6,267 nt of DNA from Microbacterium sp. (GTDB taxonomy: Bacteria > Actinomycetota > Actinomycetes > Actinomycetales > Microbacteriaceae), in contig DMUE01000171.1 in the NCBI GenBank assembly GCA_003476465.1, positions 1-6,267 of the forward strand, written 5' to 3'. This document shows positions 5,893 to 6,267 of the stretch, piece after piece. How positions within the stretch are numbered: position 1 is the first letter of the stretch; every line of letters starts with the position of its first letter. A program made the translations under genes and the position numbers. A model generated the notes under the pieces. It did not search any database. It had not been told where the DNA came from and saw only the letters and a program-made list of their open reading frames with translations.

Positions 5893-6267
5893 TCAGGCCC
5901 GCGGGGGAGTGCCGGACTGCTTCTCGAGCAGGTCGCGGATCTGGATCAGAATCTCCTGCTCGGTGGGCAGCTTCGGCTCCTGGGCCGCCTCGGTGAGGCC
6001 GGCGCGGGCGGCGGCTAGAGCCTTGATGTGGTTCATCGGGTACACGAAGACGAAGTAGACCACGACGGCGACCGCGAAGAAGCTGATGACGGCGCTGATC
6101 AGGTCACCGAGCGGGAACGTGACGTCCTGCCCGTAGATGCCCTCGATCGTCGGGCCGAACTGCCCCATGGCATCCGCTCTATAGAAGAGAGCGACCAATG
6201 GATTGATTATGCTCGACACGATCGAGTTGACGATCGCCGTGAAGGCACCACCGATGACGACGGCGAC
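5893..6267 (-). CDS. mscL: Large-conductance mechanosensitive channel MscL (5' end cut by window)
   Basis: MscL is a homopentameric inner-membrane channel that opens under high membrane tension to release solutes during hypo-osmotic shock. The frame is open to the right edge and gives the last 124 residues; about 18 N-terminal residues are missing compared with the mycobacterial protein. The first visible residues, VAVVIGGAFTAIV, are the pore-lining part of TM1, including the Val and Gly of the hydrophobic constriction. An extracellular loop (about 29-52 of the visible part, YRADAMGQFGPTIEGIYGQD) is followed by TM2 (about 53-76, with ISFFAVAVVVYFVFVY). PMN comes next, then a linker and the cytoplasmic C-terminal helix EQEILIQIRDLLEKQ (103-117), very close to the family consensus. 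A GTG at 6219 is an internal codon, not the start. The gene is convergent with the 77-residue gene. Confidence 0.95.
   Translation of the reverse strand, partial: VAVVIGGAFTAIVNSIVSSIINPLVALFYRADAMGQFGPTIEGIYGQDVTFPLGDLISAVISFFAVAVVVYFVFVYPMNHIKALAAARAGLTEAAQEPKLPTEQEILIQIRDLLEKQSGTPPRA

Noticed and set aside
6176..6192. Small hairpin GCTCT-N7-AGAGC in mscL
   Set aside because: Only five base pairs, inside coding sequence, with no T-run; expected by chance at this size.
5893..6219. Taking GTG 6219 as the start of mscL
   Set aside because: The frame stays open upstream and encodes TM1 of MscL (VAVVIGGAF), so the gene clearly begins outside the window.
1..6267. Toxin-antitoxin, phage-defence island, CRISPR or mobile element
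   Set aside because: No repeats of array type, transposase, integrase, methyltransferase or toxin family is visible. The helicase/nuclease-like protein is reminiscent of defence proteins, but its decayed motifs and housekeeping neighbours give no direct support.

Overview
The window is a high-GC stretch from an actinobacterium, most likely of the order Micrococcales and possibly Microbacteriaceae. This rests on strong GC bias at third codon positions, GTG starts, an Lsr2 nucleoid protein (restricted to Actinobacteria) and an actinobacterial-type MscL. No rRNA, tRNA, CRISPR array, insertion sequence or integrase is visible, and nothing suggests a mobile element. The family assignment is inference.

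Layout. Bases 1-323 (minus): lsr2, running off the left edge. Bases 506-1659 (minus): a two-gene, translationally coupled DNA-alkylation unit, an Ogt/MGMT-family protein followed by a Tag-family 3-methyladenine glycosylase, closed by a hairpin terminator that overlaps the end of tag. Bases 1660-1828: a divergent intergenic region. Bases 1829-5548 (plus): a 1239-residue protein with the layout of DUF4011/Upf1-like superfamily 1 helicases (N-terminal DUF4011-like region, split RecA-type helicase core, C-terminal Vsr/PD-(D/E)XK-like region). Bases 5535-5768 (plus): a 77-residue proline-rich protein overlapping it, followed by an intrinsic terminator. Bases 5893-6267 (minus): mscL, convergent, running off the right edge.

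Main observation. Several proteins here keep a recognisable enzyme fold but have lost hallmark residues. The Ogt-family protein has Val in place of the alkyl-acceptor Cys (PVHRV instead of PCHRV) and Thr in place of the conserved active-site Asn. The Tag protein lacks three of the four zinc ligands known from E. coli Tag. The helicase-like protein has Gly for the Walker A Lys, Ala-Asp for the Walker B Asp-Glu, a decayed motif V and a decayed nuclease-like C-terminus. The frames are otherwise open and orderly, so these look like selected non-canonical proteins rather than fresh pseudogenes.

How they may work together (inference): an alkylation-damage pair in which a non-catalytic, ATL-like lesion binder is made with a glycosylase. 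It is divergently arranged with a pseudo-helicase and its small partner, which could be a DNA-binding or scaffold complex. lsr2 and mscL look like unrelated housekeeping neighbours.
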